Of a stretch of 64,000 nucleotides of DNA, positions 11,770 through 25,802 are shown piece by piece. The notes under the pieces were generated by a model, which worked only from the letters and a program-made list of their open reading frames with translations, was not told where the DNA came from and searched no databases. Source of the DNA: Lamellibrachia columna (taxonomy: Eukaryota; Annelida; Polychaeta; Sabellida; Siboglinidae); assembly GCA_963662155.1 (NCBI GenBank), contig OY759262.1:17622618-17686617 (forward strand), read 5' to 3'. The number at the start of each line of letters is the position of its first letter. Within the stretch, counting starts at the first letter, position 1. A program made the position numbers and the translations under genes.

Positions 11770-13599
11770 GTATATTGTTTACATTTCTGACAATCCTGTT
11801 TGGAAATAGACGTATCATTGGGAAATTTAGATGAAATGATTGTCGGACATATTTTGTGTCGTGACAAATGTTTGAATTGATTGGCCAGTTGTATCTTGCT
11901 TTTATTGAGGAGCACTAACATGAAAATCTAACGTCAAGAAGGTACTACAATATGAACGCCACAAATGTAAAACGATCAGAATTGACAAATTTCCTTTTTG
12001 AGTTAGAGTAATTTTTAAAATAGGTTAAATTGGAATGGGGTCGTCTAACTAATTTCAGTCCATATGCCTATTTGTTAAATGCATTGTTATGGTTATATAT
12101 TACTTTATTATTTACTTTCATTAATAATGCAGTTTGATATGTTCATATTTCGTCAATTATAATAGGAGAAATATACAAAAAACAAGGTAAAATAATTATG
12201 TTATATATTTTATTAGGTTGCGGTAAAATCACATTTTCGCACACTTTCGTCATTATTCAATACTATGTGTAATACCACTTCAGTAAAATTTGGCCAAGCG
12301 TTTCATGTATTATTGATCTATATGCCAAGTAGAACACGTCCTGGGTCCCGTGTAAATTTGTAAAGTATCTGACATAGCAACAACTACGTCTGCAGCAAGA
12401 TTAATTCTTGATAAGATAATCATTCATACGAGGAGATGTATTTACTATCCAAATATAACACTTTTAGGTATATTGCAATGCTATATGCTTGTATTATCTA
12501 ATGAATAATATAAGAAATATGCATTACAATTTTTACTCATTATTTTATGTAATTTATCAGGTCATGGAAAACAACATTATACCTACATTTTGACCATGTT
12601 CAATATTTGACCAAATAGGATAATGTCTACCTAGTAAAACTTGGCAATTATTTTTATTTATTATTTACCCTTATGGAAAGGTAAAATATATTGGTGTTCA
12701 CGAGCAACGTTTTACAATATCTGACATAATAACAGCTAAGTTAGCAGCATAATTAATAAAACTGTTATCAATATCTACATTTTATCCACAAGGGGTAATT
12801 CCGTTTCAGTTAAAGTTGGCCGAATTGCATTCTTCATCTCTATATACAATAAAAAAACATAGACGTGCCAAGATAAAAATTATGGTTTGCTATCTTAAAA
12901 TCACATGAGCTCCAAACTAAATTTTTTACAACGAATTTGTAACACACGTTGTTCAGCAAAGAGCGATACTTTTATTCAGCTAACATTATACTGTTCTGCT
13001 CTTTTAAATATTCTTTAAACAAACATTCATCATTTGCATTTATCATTGGCACATATGACATTGTTTCAACCAACAGTATAATGTTTGTGTTGGTTTCATG
13101 CTACGCAGATGGATGCGCAGATAGTTTGATTGTAGTTGGCAACTTTAACAAAAGGTCTTTTATAACAAGTACTATTTGGTAACTAATTAACAGACAGTCA
13201 GGACTAGCCTCAACAGGATATAAAATATATTAATATGAAGTGAAACTACTAACCAAAATGATTATCAGGTGCATTATTTATGTGCTATTGCATATGCAAT
13301 ACATCGGACGAGTAACTTCGCGAGGACCCTTATTGTTCTGGCTTTGTTCGCCACGACCCTGGTCTGTTTTAACGTTGAACAAAATATATCTGCTACGGAT
13401 TTTACAGTGATTATGTTCGTTTTTCCAATAGATAGCATCTGCTTTGCCAAAAATAATAATTATTACTACCCGATTGCAAAAATATTTTTTTTATAATGTC
13501 GACTCTTAGTAGTTTTACTTTGTGATCTTCGTGCATCGCTATCAAAGTTAGTCCGACATGAAGTAACATTCTCGTTCTATTCATCCACTTGCGGTACAG
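11770..13599 (+). other. Intron of copy B between TSP1 and first chitin-binding exons
   Basis: AT-rich sequence homologous to 31311-32912 in copy C and, from 12187, to the left edge of the window in copy A. No coding signal is seen beyond chance open frames. Confidence 0.7.
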
Positions 13600-15711
13600 T
13601 TGATTGCCCGATGGTCTCCGGCGCCGACAGCGTGTACGGCATCGTAGCGGATCCGTGCGACTGTCAGAACTACTACCAGTGCGAGTACAACACAACGACC
13701 GAGTTGTACATCGCCTACCAGCGATCATGCAACCCGTGTGAGGTGTGGGACCAGGGTGTGCTGACTTGTATCAAAGGACCTGGCGACTGCACGTTCAACC
13801 CCTCTACACAAGGGATTGGTAAGACTGAGGAACCGTCTCGTTCGCAGACATTTCTTGTTCGGTTGAAGCGTGTGTGAAAACAGTTGGTCGAACGATTTTG
13901 TTATGCAAATACCTGTCTACGTTGAGTCAGTAGAGCCAAATTCACATTATAATTAAATACATCGAAGTGCAAAAAAATGCATCCTCTTCGTTAGAACAGA
14001 TTAATATATTAAAATTGATGGTAATTTACATATTTAAGAATTGCGAGACATCGAAGCATGTGCACCTTTGTATTGGTAAATCGTAAAAGTGTATTGCAAA
14101 ATGAAAAATGTTTCATTTTATATTTCCGTTTATGCTGTGTGTCTTTGTGCTTTTGTTTCTACCCGGGTCGACCAGCGACGCTTCTTTCGTCACATTACAT
14201 AGAACTTGTCTTACTGCGTGTTTCAGGCGAATGCCCACTGAGAGAGGTCGCAGGCAACGACAGACAGTTCATGCTGGGCAACGAAACCATGGACTGTGCA
14301 CCAGGCACTATGTTCAACCTCTCTCTTTGCACGTGTGCGCGATATGAACCTTGTAAGTGTTATTATTGATATGAATATTTTGTTGATGTCATACGAATTA
14401 ATGTGACGGGTATTCCTACCAAACGACAATTCAGAATCTTTGTTTGATACCGATTGCTTCCATAATATGTTTCATGTATTGTAAACGCGAAAGTATATTT
14501 ATGTAACTACCATCACGAATACATTTTTGTTGTTGTCGTATCCCGGAATCACTCTAACGAACTGTCATATAAAACGCTAGTTTTATTCATGATTTCGGTC
14601 AGCTGTTTGGCGACCAAGGTAATACGTCAAAAGTATTTACTACAACCACTTTGTGCATGACAGTCATAGAAAATGAAGTATCATATCATGTTAAATGGCA
14701 ATGTTCATTTCCATATATCATATTTAATGGTACTTGCCATAAGTCCACGAAAAAAAATATATTCCATGGCATCTCATAGCGAGATTCAACATTAGGGTAT
14801 ATTATTTTCCAATAGCGAACAGTGGTCCGGCATTTGTTTGCACCACATCGTCACACTAACGTTATATGTGTATAGTGATGTGAAACCCAATCACCACAAT
14901 TTTAAGGGATGCTATGCAGCTTTAGGCAAATGCTCATCCATAGTGCCATATATGTAATTTTCCTACGTTTCTCTATTGGGAATTTTATCTACCATTACAT
15001 TACATTACATTACATGTATTTAGCATTACATTGAGCTATGGAAAAACGAACTACCGTTAGTTGTACGACAGTGGTCGGTTTGCAAATAAACGTTGACGCT
15101 TCGAAGTGGAAGATCTTTGAAATCACAATTAAACTGACACCAGTTGTTTAATGTGTCATTTGTATTTGCACGTCAGTTGTACTTGCAAGAGTGCATATGC
15201 ATTCCTGATATTTTGTCTCGCCCAGACGAATCCGAGATGGAAGAAATCACGAGCGTGATGTTCAATGGAGCAGTCTCGGCCTCAAAGGGTCTGTGGCTCT
15301 TCAATCAGAACGTCCAACTGAGTAGCGACGATTGTATGGATGGCGAATGCGGCTTCTTCAACAGCAGTGCCCAGTCGAAGCTGGAGCTCGCCTACTTCAG
15401 CAACGCCTTCGACCGCTTCGAATCGTTCTCCGTGAGACTCTTCTTCAAGAGATCCGCCGGTGTGTCTGGTGTACGATCTCTGCTCGACAACTCCGAGTGC
15501 AGCATTGACGGTTCCGTGGTTGCCCAGTCTGAAGCAAGTGCCGCGGTGGGCTACTTCGCAAACTCGACCGGCTCCCAGGCTTCGTTCGACTTTGCTGTAA
15601 GTAGGACCAATGCATTAGAAAAAAATACTATATTTATTGTAATATAATTTTCTATAGAGAATGTGTCTTCCGAATAACACACAATTGTACCAATACATAT
15701 ATGCAAACAGT

Positions 15712-15882
<171 letters not shown>

Positions 15883-16183
15883 CTGATATATAAGTGTTTT
15901 GTTGATTAAACCATTCTTTTATGAAGCACACTTTTTGACACTTGCTTAGTAGGGTGATCAATAGCCCTGTGCAGTTTCACAATACAGTTCTGTTTCCGTC
16001 TGATCCAGGTTGCCGCCGATACATGGAACCAACTCGTGATGTCGTTCGACGGGCAGGTTGCCAGCTTCTACCTGAACAAGGATCTCGTCTCCTCGCAAGA
16101 CCTCGGTGGTGCGTTACTATATTATTTACTGTAACAGTTTCGCTCGGACATTTCTTTGTTTCGTTGCCACAAACGGGCTTCTT

Positions 16184-16415
<232 letters not shown>

Positions 16416-17244
16416 CATCCATTCTTCCGTTTGCTTTGGAAACACTCATATGTAGATGTATTATTACGGTGGTGCGTTACTATATTATTTATTGTAACAG
16501 TTTCTCTCGAAAGAAAACCAATACATAAAAATAGCTCAACAAAACAGCATAACACACATTTCTTTGCTTCTTTGCCACAAAAGGGCTTCTTCTTATATAA
16601 ACATAACATCCATTCTTCCGTTTGCTTTGGAAACACTTATATGTAGATGTATCATTACAGCTTCTATCTACGGTTATCTATGAAACGGAATAGAGAGAGA
16701 CATGACTGCTTGTGACGATTCTTTGCCATTGGTGAAAATATAATGCATTATTTTGTGCAGGGCGACTGAATCGCGTGAAGGCCCCTTTGGTGTTCGGTAC
16801 GTGCGTTTGATGACATTGAGGCAGTTTCGTGTTGACATATATTTTAACTTTGTTTTTTGGTTAGATATTTTCTATATTAATTATTTATTTCAGCAAAAAT
16901 GAGTTAAACTTTTTCGACTTAGTTCTATCTTTGCATGCTGTGTATTCGACAGTAAAGCTTGGAGATTCGGTAAATAAAATTATTTTGATATCAGTGGCAT
17001 CAGTATCTTAAATATTGTGAACATTATTTGGAAGTCAACCGAACTATGTTATGAATATTTTTATATCAGCTTGTAAACTAGTTAAAAACATGTCAGAATA
17101 GCGCTAGGAAATATAATTTACTAGATAGTCTAGAACAATAGATTAATTATTTGATTCTGTCCACAGATCTGCTTCCTCAAAGGAGCAATGGGCCAAGCCG
17201 ATGTCGACTACTTGTACGACAACCCAAGTAAATGTCTCCCTTAA

Positions 17245-17649
17245 ACAAGGAAAACACGATACGTCTTACTACAGGATATGATCTAAACGTTAGAAGCTGC
17301 ACATTTCAACGAATGACTGCGAATTTAATGTAACAATGTTTATTCAACGTAATAAAATGTTACTGCATTGAAAACATTCTGCTTTTTCTTTGTGTTGCGT
17401 ATATTTGTATCGCATTATTGTACCAAGCAACACATGGGAAAGAACGTGTGCGAGAGTTGCAAGAAATACAAACAAATACACTGGTGCATGATAATAGCTT
17501 GACAACGTGATCCTTCTATGCTATGTTCCATAGCTTGCACTTTTAACTTCCTAAATATTGAGCTTCGCTTTATTAATTCTGGAACTACTTCAGTAGATAT
17601 ATACTATACTGCCAGCTTTTCTGATAACCCAACCAGTGTCTGACCACGA
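17245..17649 (+). other. 3' flank of copy B with poly(A) signal at 17351-17356
   Basis: It aligns with the 3' flanks of copies A and C. AATAAA is retained although the gene upstream is broken. Confidence 0.65.
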
Positions 17650-17885
17650 CCTTACATTGAAGTGTTCGAGTTGCTGGTGTCAGTAAATATATCAACAATG
17701 TAGGCAACTTGCAGCATCCACTTCGAATCTGAGAATTGTTTGGTCAAGGGATGATTCTTCTCCAACAAGAAGATATTTTGTACTTATTCGCGCAATGCCA
17801 TCACTCGTTGAAACACCTTTCCTCGCGATAGCCACCTCACCTGGAAGTGGCACAGTAAAAGACATGCCAAAATCGTGCAGCATCA
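17650..17885 (-). mobile_element. Truncated hAT relic, unit B
   Basis: This is the same minus-strand hAT segment as at 5310-5540 and 36840-37070, here cut off at about 17885. It continues into unrelated sequence. Confidence 0.65.
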
Positions 17886-18480
17886 GATAACACCTTAAGC
17901 GAACTTGGCACGCACCTTGTTCCAGTAACAAGACCGTAGTCGTAAAATGTGAAACATGAGAATACGTTTAGTTGAATACAACAGTAGCAGATAACACGTT
18001 AAACCAACCTTGGTCAGAATCAAGAGTACACCAACTAACGGAGGGAAGGGGTTTATCGAGTGCGTGAAAGATAAATATGCAGACGCGTGGTACTGAATAT
18101 GGATGTAACCCCAATACATTATCGTTTGTTCCACTATGCTTGACCATAAGCATTCACAGATTGTTGTCGATGGCTAAGTACAAGGAAATACATCGTAAAA
18201 TACAGCGTAAGATGACAAACTCGAAAACACAGCGTACAATGACGTAATATAATAATAATTAATATGACAGTTTAAAATGTTTTATAAAAAGGAGATTGCA
18301 AATATACTGGATTAAACGCAAAACTTAAATGGTGGATGTATCTAGCATTAATCTGTGAAATATATATAACGTATTAATAATGAACATATGTGAATCTGAC
18401 GGTTGGACAAACGTTAAATATACGTGTGAATGAACTTTGTCTAAGTAGTCAGTGGTTCAATAGAATCTACATAAATGTAT
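17886..18480. other. No recognisable gene
   Basis: AT-rich sequence with only short non-conserved open frames. I see nothing supportable in it. Confidence 0.5.
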
Positions 18481-18548
18481 TTTCATCATAACTAAACCTT
18501 CGGAACCTACATCACCAAAGTGTCATGGCGTAAGCGATCGTTTTTGTT
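18460..18548 (+). promoter_or_regulatory. Fragment of the family promoter upstream region
   Basis: ACCTACATCACC...GTAAGCGATCG at 18499-18543 aligns with 30387-30420 just upstream of the copy C TATA box. The preceding AATCTACATAAA aligns with 30335-30346. The TATA region itself is not present. With the last-exon relic at 18859 it looks like a collapsed gene copy. Confidence 0.5.
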
Positions 18549-18858
18549 GATGTTTCATTCGTGTGGCTGTTACTTCAGATTTCTATGAGATGTTGGGGGC
18601 ACGAGGCCCATCAACAGGGCCCGAGGTGGGCGTTTACAATATCGGCATTTCTTTATTTGTAGCTTTTTCTCACATACTGCCTGCAAACGACACATTTACA
18701 TACCAATACCATAATCGTATTGGCGTATTTTATACATACACTTATTTTGTCTCAGCTTCACAATTTAAAAGGTTACACATATAAAAATCGAAACGGAACA
18801 TGTTGCGGAACTATGAGCTGTTTACCGTTTGGACTCAAGGAATAATTGTTTTGCTTCT

Positions 18859-18945
18859 GTCTGCTTCCTGAAAGGAGCAATGATTCAACAAGATCTCGAC
18901 TACTTGTACGATAATCTAAGTGAATGCCTCCCTATGCTGGCTTAA
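18859..18945 (+). pseudogene. Orphan last-exon relic of the family, subfamily with PMLA end
   Basis: The frame reads CFLKGAMIQQDLDYLYDNLS and then ECLPMLA with a stop, matching the last LamG exon of copies A-C plus three extra residues. The acceptor is gone: about 8 nt containing CCACAG are missing compared with 4829-4836. The 3' flank aligns with the family UTR. The same PMLA ending occurs at 45987-46073 on the minus strand. Confidence 0.75.
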
Positions 18946-19239
18946 GCCAGGGAGGCACAATACGACCTACCCCAGGATATGATCATAATATGAGAAACCC
19001 GCACAGTTCAACGAACGACTGCGGATTTAGTGTAACAATGTATAACAATCATAATACAATTTCGTTGCATTGAAAACATTCAGCCTTTTCTTCGCGTTGC
19101 GTATAATTTTATATTGCATTATTACACAGAGCATCACATGGGAAAGAACATGGTGAGAGAGTTATTAAAAAATACACTGAAATACACGCGTGCAGGATAT
19201 TAGCTTCACAAAGTGATCCTTTTATGCTGTGTTCCATAG

Positions 19240-19293
19240 CTGGGACAAGCCGAAGTTAACTTCCTGTACAACAAGCAAGCGTGCGCGGTTTAA
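19240..19293 (+). pseudogene. Second, more diverged last-exon relic
   Basis: GQAEVNFLYNKQACAV and a stop corresponds to [17 protein letters not shown] of the intact copies. It is followed by the UTR-like sequence AAGCAAGGAAGGCAC. The 5' half of the exon and its acceptor are not recognisable. Confidence 0.6.
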
Positions 19294-20590
19294 GCAAGGA
19301 AGGCACGATCGACTTACAACAGGATATTATCAAAATGTGTTAAAACCGCACAATTCAACGAACGATTGCGTATTTAGTATAACAATTATAACCAACCTAA
19401 TAAAATTGCATTGAAATCTTTCCCCTTTTTTCAAGTGTTGAGGATGTTAATACCGATAAAATGCATCGCGTGTTTGCACATTGGAACGAATATGCTCTAC
19501 GCGTTTTGAGAAATACAGCGTAGTAAACACGTGTGCAGAATTTTGTCTCGACAATGTGATTCCGCTGTTATAGTTTTACTATGTATGACAGATATACCGA
19601 CTTTGAAGTTGGGTTGTACAAGAAAACATGTTGTTCAAGAAACATACGAATGGTGAAGAACATATTGGACAAAGTAGATGTGTTTGATTGAGCAATGTGT
19701 CCACCTGAAATATTAATAATGATTCTTTTGTCGTCTGGTATATATACAACAACTGACGCAATAATTAAAAAACCAAATCAAAACTTCCATTGCAAAATTG
19801 ACAAAATTTTTATTGAAAAAAATAGCGAACATAATTTTATTTATCATCATCATCATGCCTGTGTGGATATCGTTGACAATGAATAGATTGATATCGGCGT
19901 GTGTTGCTGCTACACCAAATTACGATGCATGGCTAGTTACACACCTAAGTAATATTACGGTCCAGAGTCTTACTCGACACGAGTATTATTACACGGAAGT
20001 ATAGATCTCACGACTGGCACTACTGTGAAGTCTAGCTACTTGCGTAAATATTTAGAAATGATTAGCGGTTGGACGTTGAACCCTATCATACGTCTTGAAA
20101 TATATTGAGTGGTAAATAAGATATAGTTTTAGAACTGTTAATGTTCAAATAAGTGAATCCATCTTACATTAAAACTTGTATAGTGGAATCTTTCATCGGC
20201 TTACCTATAGCAGCAGACAAGAAAATGGATGTGGCAAGGTTGGACCATTTCATACATTTATTATTTATCCACTTAAATGGTGGACGTCGAAAGAATTTAT
20301 TGAATTCACATATACATTGATAGCAACGTGTATTGTTGCTGCCGTAATTATAGCAAAATAACATTACAAATAAATAGGCGAAATAAATATAGGCAGTGAG
20401 AGGTGAGCTGTTAAGATCAGCTCCAAGAACCAAGTCGACTTTTCAATGGTCTGATCGATTGTTATCGAAAAATCTAATTTTACAGCATAAACTAAATATA
20501 CTCTAACATCTTGACCGCTGAAATATAATTTCACCCTTTTCTCTTTCATTTAATTTTTCAACGCGAACACCATGTAGTCCATTTATCAAG
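19294..20590. other. Duplicated non-coding block
   Basis: From about 19735 to 20560 this aligns with 38631-39650 in order (ACAACTGACGCAATAA, the TTTATCATCATC region, and CTCTAACATCTTGACTGCT-like sequence). Hence it is part of a larger duplicated unit. No gene is recognised. Confidence 0.5.
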
Positions 20591-20726
<136 letters not shown>

Positions 20727-20739
20727 CATTGTGGAAGGA

Positions 20740-20900
20740 TCCGCCTACATCAATGTACTTCTTATTGCATACATGTTGTATTGTACTATTTACTATAATT
20801 GTACAACAACTGTGTACGCCACTCTAATAGGAGATGTGACTATGAGTTAGCCACCTGGTGGCGATACTGTTTTGGACACCCTGACTTGCTGCTACTGCGG
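20740..20900. repeat. Third copy of a dispersed repeat
   Basis: GGAGATGTGACTATGAGTTA and the following CCTGGTGGCGATACTG resemble 7864-7905 and 24300-24340. It is an interspersed repeat of unknown type. Confidence 0.55.
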
Positions 20901-21214
20901 ACTTTATTTGTAACGGTGACTATCACATGAGACTAACACATATGTGGAAGCAGATTCCAGTACTTGTGTTTTAATTCAGTTTAATTAATTTTAATTAATA
21001 CAGTAATTCGTGGCCCCATTAAGGGCATCTAATGCACATACCGGTGTATCATATGGCAAATTTGTACACTGGTGTCAGAAGGCCGCGTCTGGGTTTTCAC
21101 AAACAAGGCGAAAGCTTTGCGAAGCGTCGAACCGTGCGTGAGTTCACATCTCAACGGAGCCGAAAATCATATGGGCCACCGCGAAAACTTGGCGCTGCCC
21201 TGTCGCGTTTAGAC

Positions 21215-21660
21215 AATCTGGTTTTCGGTAATCATGAAATAGATTGGCCTAAATTATTTACGCCGCTGAATGACATTCTTAAATATATTTTTCTGTGCAA
21301 ATGCATTCGTTCAGTCATGCCACATTGTTCCTCATACAAAAAAGGAATACATTCATTAAAAAAAAGCGTTTTTCACACTTTTGCGGTCCAAATAGTGCTG
21401 CAGATTGAATCCGCGGTAAGCGAAAATAGAAGCCGTTGGCGCTGACTGAAGAAGACGCTGATGCTTCGTGGCGCTAATTGGACCGAAAACGGCACAAAAA
21501 ACACAATGTTTTCTTAATGTATATATGCTTTTTGTGCGTGAACAGGTGTGGAGTGATTGAGTAAATGCATCGGCATAGCACAAATGAGGTGAGAATATGC
21601 ATAGGCGAGTAAATATATTAGGCCAAACTAGTTCATGATTACCCGGTTTTCTGCGACTCG
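21215..21660. repeat. About 450-bp imperfect inverted repeat (fold-back element)
   Basis: The left arm (about 21218-21410) contains GGTAATCATGAAATAGATTG. The right arm (about 21465-21655), on the opposite strand, has GGTAATCATGAACTAGTTTG with the surrounding order preserved: TTGGCCTAAA, ATGCATT, CACACTTTT-like, GCGGTCCAA. A short centre of about 55 bases separates the arms. A long minus-strand frame (21356-22003) runs across one arm and matches nothing I know. It may be a non-autonomous fold-back transposon. Confidence 0.6.
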
Positions 21661-22003
21661 GAACTTGCATATATCCTGTCAAACTTGTCGTACACTCTAT
21701 TTGACGTTGAGTATAAAATATCACTTTTGTAAGGTAAATTGTCGAATTTAAGTAAAGAAACATCGGGGAGACGGCAAACCATATGTTTTCCCTTTGTAAG
21801 TCCCCACTTCTCACTGTTGTATACATTAACGCTAGTTTTCCTGACAGACAACACTTGTACGTTGAACTGAATAAATTTGTGTGTGTTCCACAGCGCTTTT
21901 GTGATTTCGAGTAACGTTTGAATTGGATTGTCCATTCCAAAGAAACACTAATTATTTTGCAAACGAGTCTACACGGAAGCGGGTCAAAGGGCACACCGAC
22001 CAC

Positions 22004-23520
22004 GAAACTCTGACCATTCTGTTTGCTTTGAGTTTTCCACTACCTGTGGCTATTCCTACTGTTCTATGTCCGTGAATTCATGTTAACAACGAGGAATGTT
22101 GATGCGTGGACGACTTATCCCAGTTATCGTTGCTCACAAGTATGCGGTGTTGTGTATTTACCACCACATTCACGATAAAGCGACGAGGAGTAGCGCTGTC
22201 GCTGACAAGAAATTCTGCTGACAGTGTCAAGTAAACAAAACGGATGACGTCGACAGCTCAATCTGCTGCTGCAGATTGTCATCATTTCAATCCAGTTTAG
22301 TTCGACAAATACAAGTGTTGTAGATAATTACCCTGCAAACATGGCGACGTTTGGTGGTTCCATACAAGAATAGACCAGCTGCCATCTTCTAAATGAATAA
22401 TAAATTGCATTAAAATAGTTGATGGATATGAATTTGGTCATGTCGTGGTTTATAAGGTAAATTCCACATTTTACCGTCCATAGACCTAACGTGGGAAACA
22501 CAGAGCACGAAATAAGAAGTTGTCACGGTCGTTCCGACAGGTTGACTACACAATGTGGCCCAGTTAATGCGCTCCCTACCCCCAATAATAGCAATGTTCA
22601 CCCTCAAACTTTGTGCAGTTCAGTACAAAATTACCAACTAAACCGAAAGAGTGTACCTCTATAATGGACAGAGCCACTACTGTGCAAATACAGGCCAACA
22701 CATCCAGTCGGCCTATTCGGCCCAATGCCAAACCACAAAGGACAAAGGATAAGACCTCCTCATGTGGCAGAGCCACTATCTTGCTGAACCAGTTTGGCGC
22801 AAGGCCAAGCTACCAAGGCCGAAGAACACAGCTGTTCAGTTCCCTGGGCTAGGCGACACGTGTCCCTGATGCAGCGGTCGCGCACAGGGCTGTCGGTAGG
22901 AGCGTGCTGACAGAGCTTCAGATGTAGGGGAAGCCAGCACTCTAATGTCTGATGAGCTTGCTATGTCTGCAAGGCCAAGAAACAGTCCCTCGATTGCAAC
23001 GCTGCATCATATGGTCCACCTGAGACGAATCATTGCAATTACATAGCTCACGCTCTTCTCACCTACACTAAATGTCAAAATGACACTAGAGGAAAAAAAG
23101 TGAAACAGATTGCAATATCCAATGGTGGACAGAAATGATGTGGCCACTCCAATCATGGTCATGTGATGGGCACTACCTATTATAAATGGTTCGTTCATGA
23201 CTGCGCAACGGTATGTCAGATTAGTTTCTCACGGGAATATGTAGACCCCCAACGTCATTGCGCGCCACCAAAAAACGAGAAGATGAGTAACTCTGGATTT
23301 GCAATGTAGTTTCTCATCGACGCATACGTAGACGCGAGCGCATGCGGCCAGATAGGTCACACATGCTTCCACTGTACTACATACTTCAACATGAAACAGC
23401 TGACCAAGTGCTGCCATATCGCGATGATATTGACATAAACGCCACAGATGCGGAGGGCAACACGCCTTTGTAGTAAAGTACGTAATCCAGATATTATGGC
23501 TCTTTGGAATCTCTCTTACA
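22004..23520. other. No recognisable gene
   Basis: Mixed-composition sequence with short open frames on both strands (for example 22613-22852 + and 23007-23198 -) that match no family I recognise. Confidence 0.4.
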
Positions 23521-23531
23521 GGGTTACGACG

Positions 23532-23575
23532 ACGCGCGCGCGCGTGTGTGTGTATGTGCGTGTGTGTGTGCGTGC

Positions 23576-23608
<33 letters not shown>

Positions 23609-23649
23609 TGTGTGTGTGTTTGTGCGGGTGTGGGTGGTGTTTGTGTTCG

Positions 23650-23720
<71 letters not shown>

Positions 23721-23722
23721 AG
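23532..23722. repeat. (GT)n/(GTGC)n microsatellite
   Basis: Imperfect GT followed by about 18 GTGC tetramers. All six frames are open through it by composition. Confidence 0.95.
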
Positions 23723-25233
23723 GTGTGTCAAAGGCAATCGGGGTCGAACGGCTGTCCACTGGGTGTGCAGCAGGCGCGGGAGAATCGCCCGAATTGTCGG
23801 TCTGATGACGTTGATGACGTCGTCAGCTTGCTCGCCATAGTCGGATGTGACAACGCCGATGGTTCCATGACTCTCTGCCGCACTGACAATGACGTGTCTT
23901 CCGTCACTGAAGTACCGAAGCGTGATGCGCGCACGGAGAGGCTGTTCGAATAATCCCACCACGGTTTCGGCTAGCAGATGAACACTGACATCAGGGCAAG
24001 AGATGTAAGGGTGGTGACTTCGCACGCAAACACTGTATGGGCATTTGTAGTTTGAATATAATGGATATATTCTGGTAGCTCCTATTTCGTCTGCAAGGCA
24101 CATGTTTCAATTTGCATTTTTATATGATGTGTAATGCAAAAGACACAAGGAGGGGGAGTATAGGCTGCGGAAGCAGAACAGTAATTGTTAAATACTGCCG
24201 AATACTGAAATATATTAGAAGGGAAGGACGTGGAAGGATCCGTACACATACAATGTACTTCTAATTGTTGTATTGTACAACTGTGTTCGCCACCCTAATA
24301 GCAGATGTGTCTATCCGTTAGCCGCCTGGTGGCGATATTGTTTTGGCCACCCCGACCTGTAGGGTGCTGCCACTAGTGCTAATTTATCGTAATCAGTGCG
24401 AATGAACACTTTACTGTATTCAATATACATTGTTACTTAGGTAACGTTGCTTCGCTTCCATCAGTTTTTCTGCTTCCCCTACTTTAGAAAAGAACACCGT
24501 TTATAAGCATTTACTACAAACTTGTACTTGCTCTTGCTGCATTAATGTAAGATCAATGATTCTGTCCCAAGCTTGCCGTGCAATAAGAGCAGCAAAAACG
24601 TCACTCATCACGAGATCGCCACCAGGTATTTTCCTAGAATGCTCACATTTATATGGTAAGTTTCGCAAGGTATCCGCATAAAACTGACATTATCCTTACA
24701 AATAGACTAGGTGTATATTACCTGCACCACAAAGGTGTTAATTTGTAATCGATCCTCGTCCCACGCGCGAGACTCGAGTATGTTGTCCGCAGCAGGTGAA
24801 TCGTGCATGCGATACGCACCGACTGGGCTTCTACGTGTGTAAGCGACTTAGTCACAGTTGCATGTTCGAAGGCAGTCACTTCTGTTCTGTGCCTTTCATG
24901 AAATCGAAGTCGAGTGGACAATTCAACCTTGATTTAAACGAAATAGAAGTGACTGACTTCAAAAAAGCGTTTGCAATGTTTATTTAATTATCTCCGAATA
25001 ATTCTTGTTGTGTAGGCCTTCCTTTTTGTGTTCTAATTAAAATGTTACCAACGTGTCCTAAAGGGATTAACAAATTCCAGTCTATGTGTATTTACAGTTA
25101 TTCCTTGTTAATTGTTGCAACGATTACTTCAAGAATTGCAGTGACCAGTTCACTATTAATTATGTCCCGTCGGGTGACTCGGTCATTGGTTTACGCAGTC
25201 TGGATAGTTATTCCGCACCTGTAATACATCTGC

Positions 25234-25366
25234 ATAGTTGTTAATACATTGGACGGGATCATGTCTTAATACATTGAACTGGAGCATGTGTTAACACATT
25301 GGACGGGAGCATGTGTTAATACATTGGACAGGAGCATGTGTTAATACATTGGACGGGAGCATGTGT
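25234..25366. repeat. 25-bp minisatellite, about five units
   Basis: The unit contains TTAATACATTGGACGGGAGC followed by ATGTG, repeated five times with single-base variants (GAACTGG, GGACAGG, TTAACAC). Confidence 0.85.
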
Positions 25367-25657
25367 TGCTAATGGGTCAAATGGATACTAGACGACATTC
25401 TGTGTATTAACCAGCAAGTTGATGCATCTACAAAATAATCAATCAACAGCTTCTCGTTTTTTGTCTTAGTGAAAAGTACCGATACTTTGAATAATGCTCT
25501 CGTGTGTATGACAAAAGGTGGCGCTACATTAGGGAGCCTCAATAATCGACGTTATCCTAGGGTTTGAGTCATAAGCTGTAGTGTTTATGTAAATATTATA
25601 AATTCAGGTAACATTTTATTAATTTATGTTTCAATAAAAACTTTCGTTGTCCTTCAA

Positions 25658-25659
<2 letters not shown>

Positions 25660-25704
<45 letters not shown>

Positions 25705-25732
25705 CGTGCGTGCGTGGGTGCGTGGGTGTGTG

Positions 25733-25792
<60 letters not shown>

Positions 25793-25802
25793 TGTGTGTG
25801 TC
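25660..25802. repeat. (GT)n/(GTGC)n microsatellite
   Basis: GT dimers pass into GTGC tetramers and end in GTGTGTCTTC. Confidence 0.95.

Noticed and set aside
11451..11834. Chimeric 127-codon frame joining a hydrophobic stretch to the TSP1 module of copy B
   Set aside because: The in-frame fusion arises at a duplication breakpoint; the hydrophobic stretch is internal, the frame overruns the real exon donor at 11769, and the same upstream sequence at 28.3 kb lacks the TSP1 part.
21356..22003. 215-codon minus-strand frame
   Set aside because: It runs through one arm of an inverted repeat and has no recognisable domain; probably chance.
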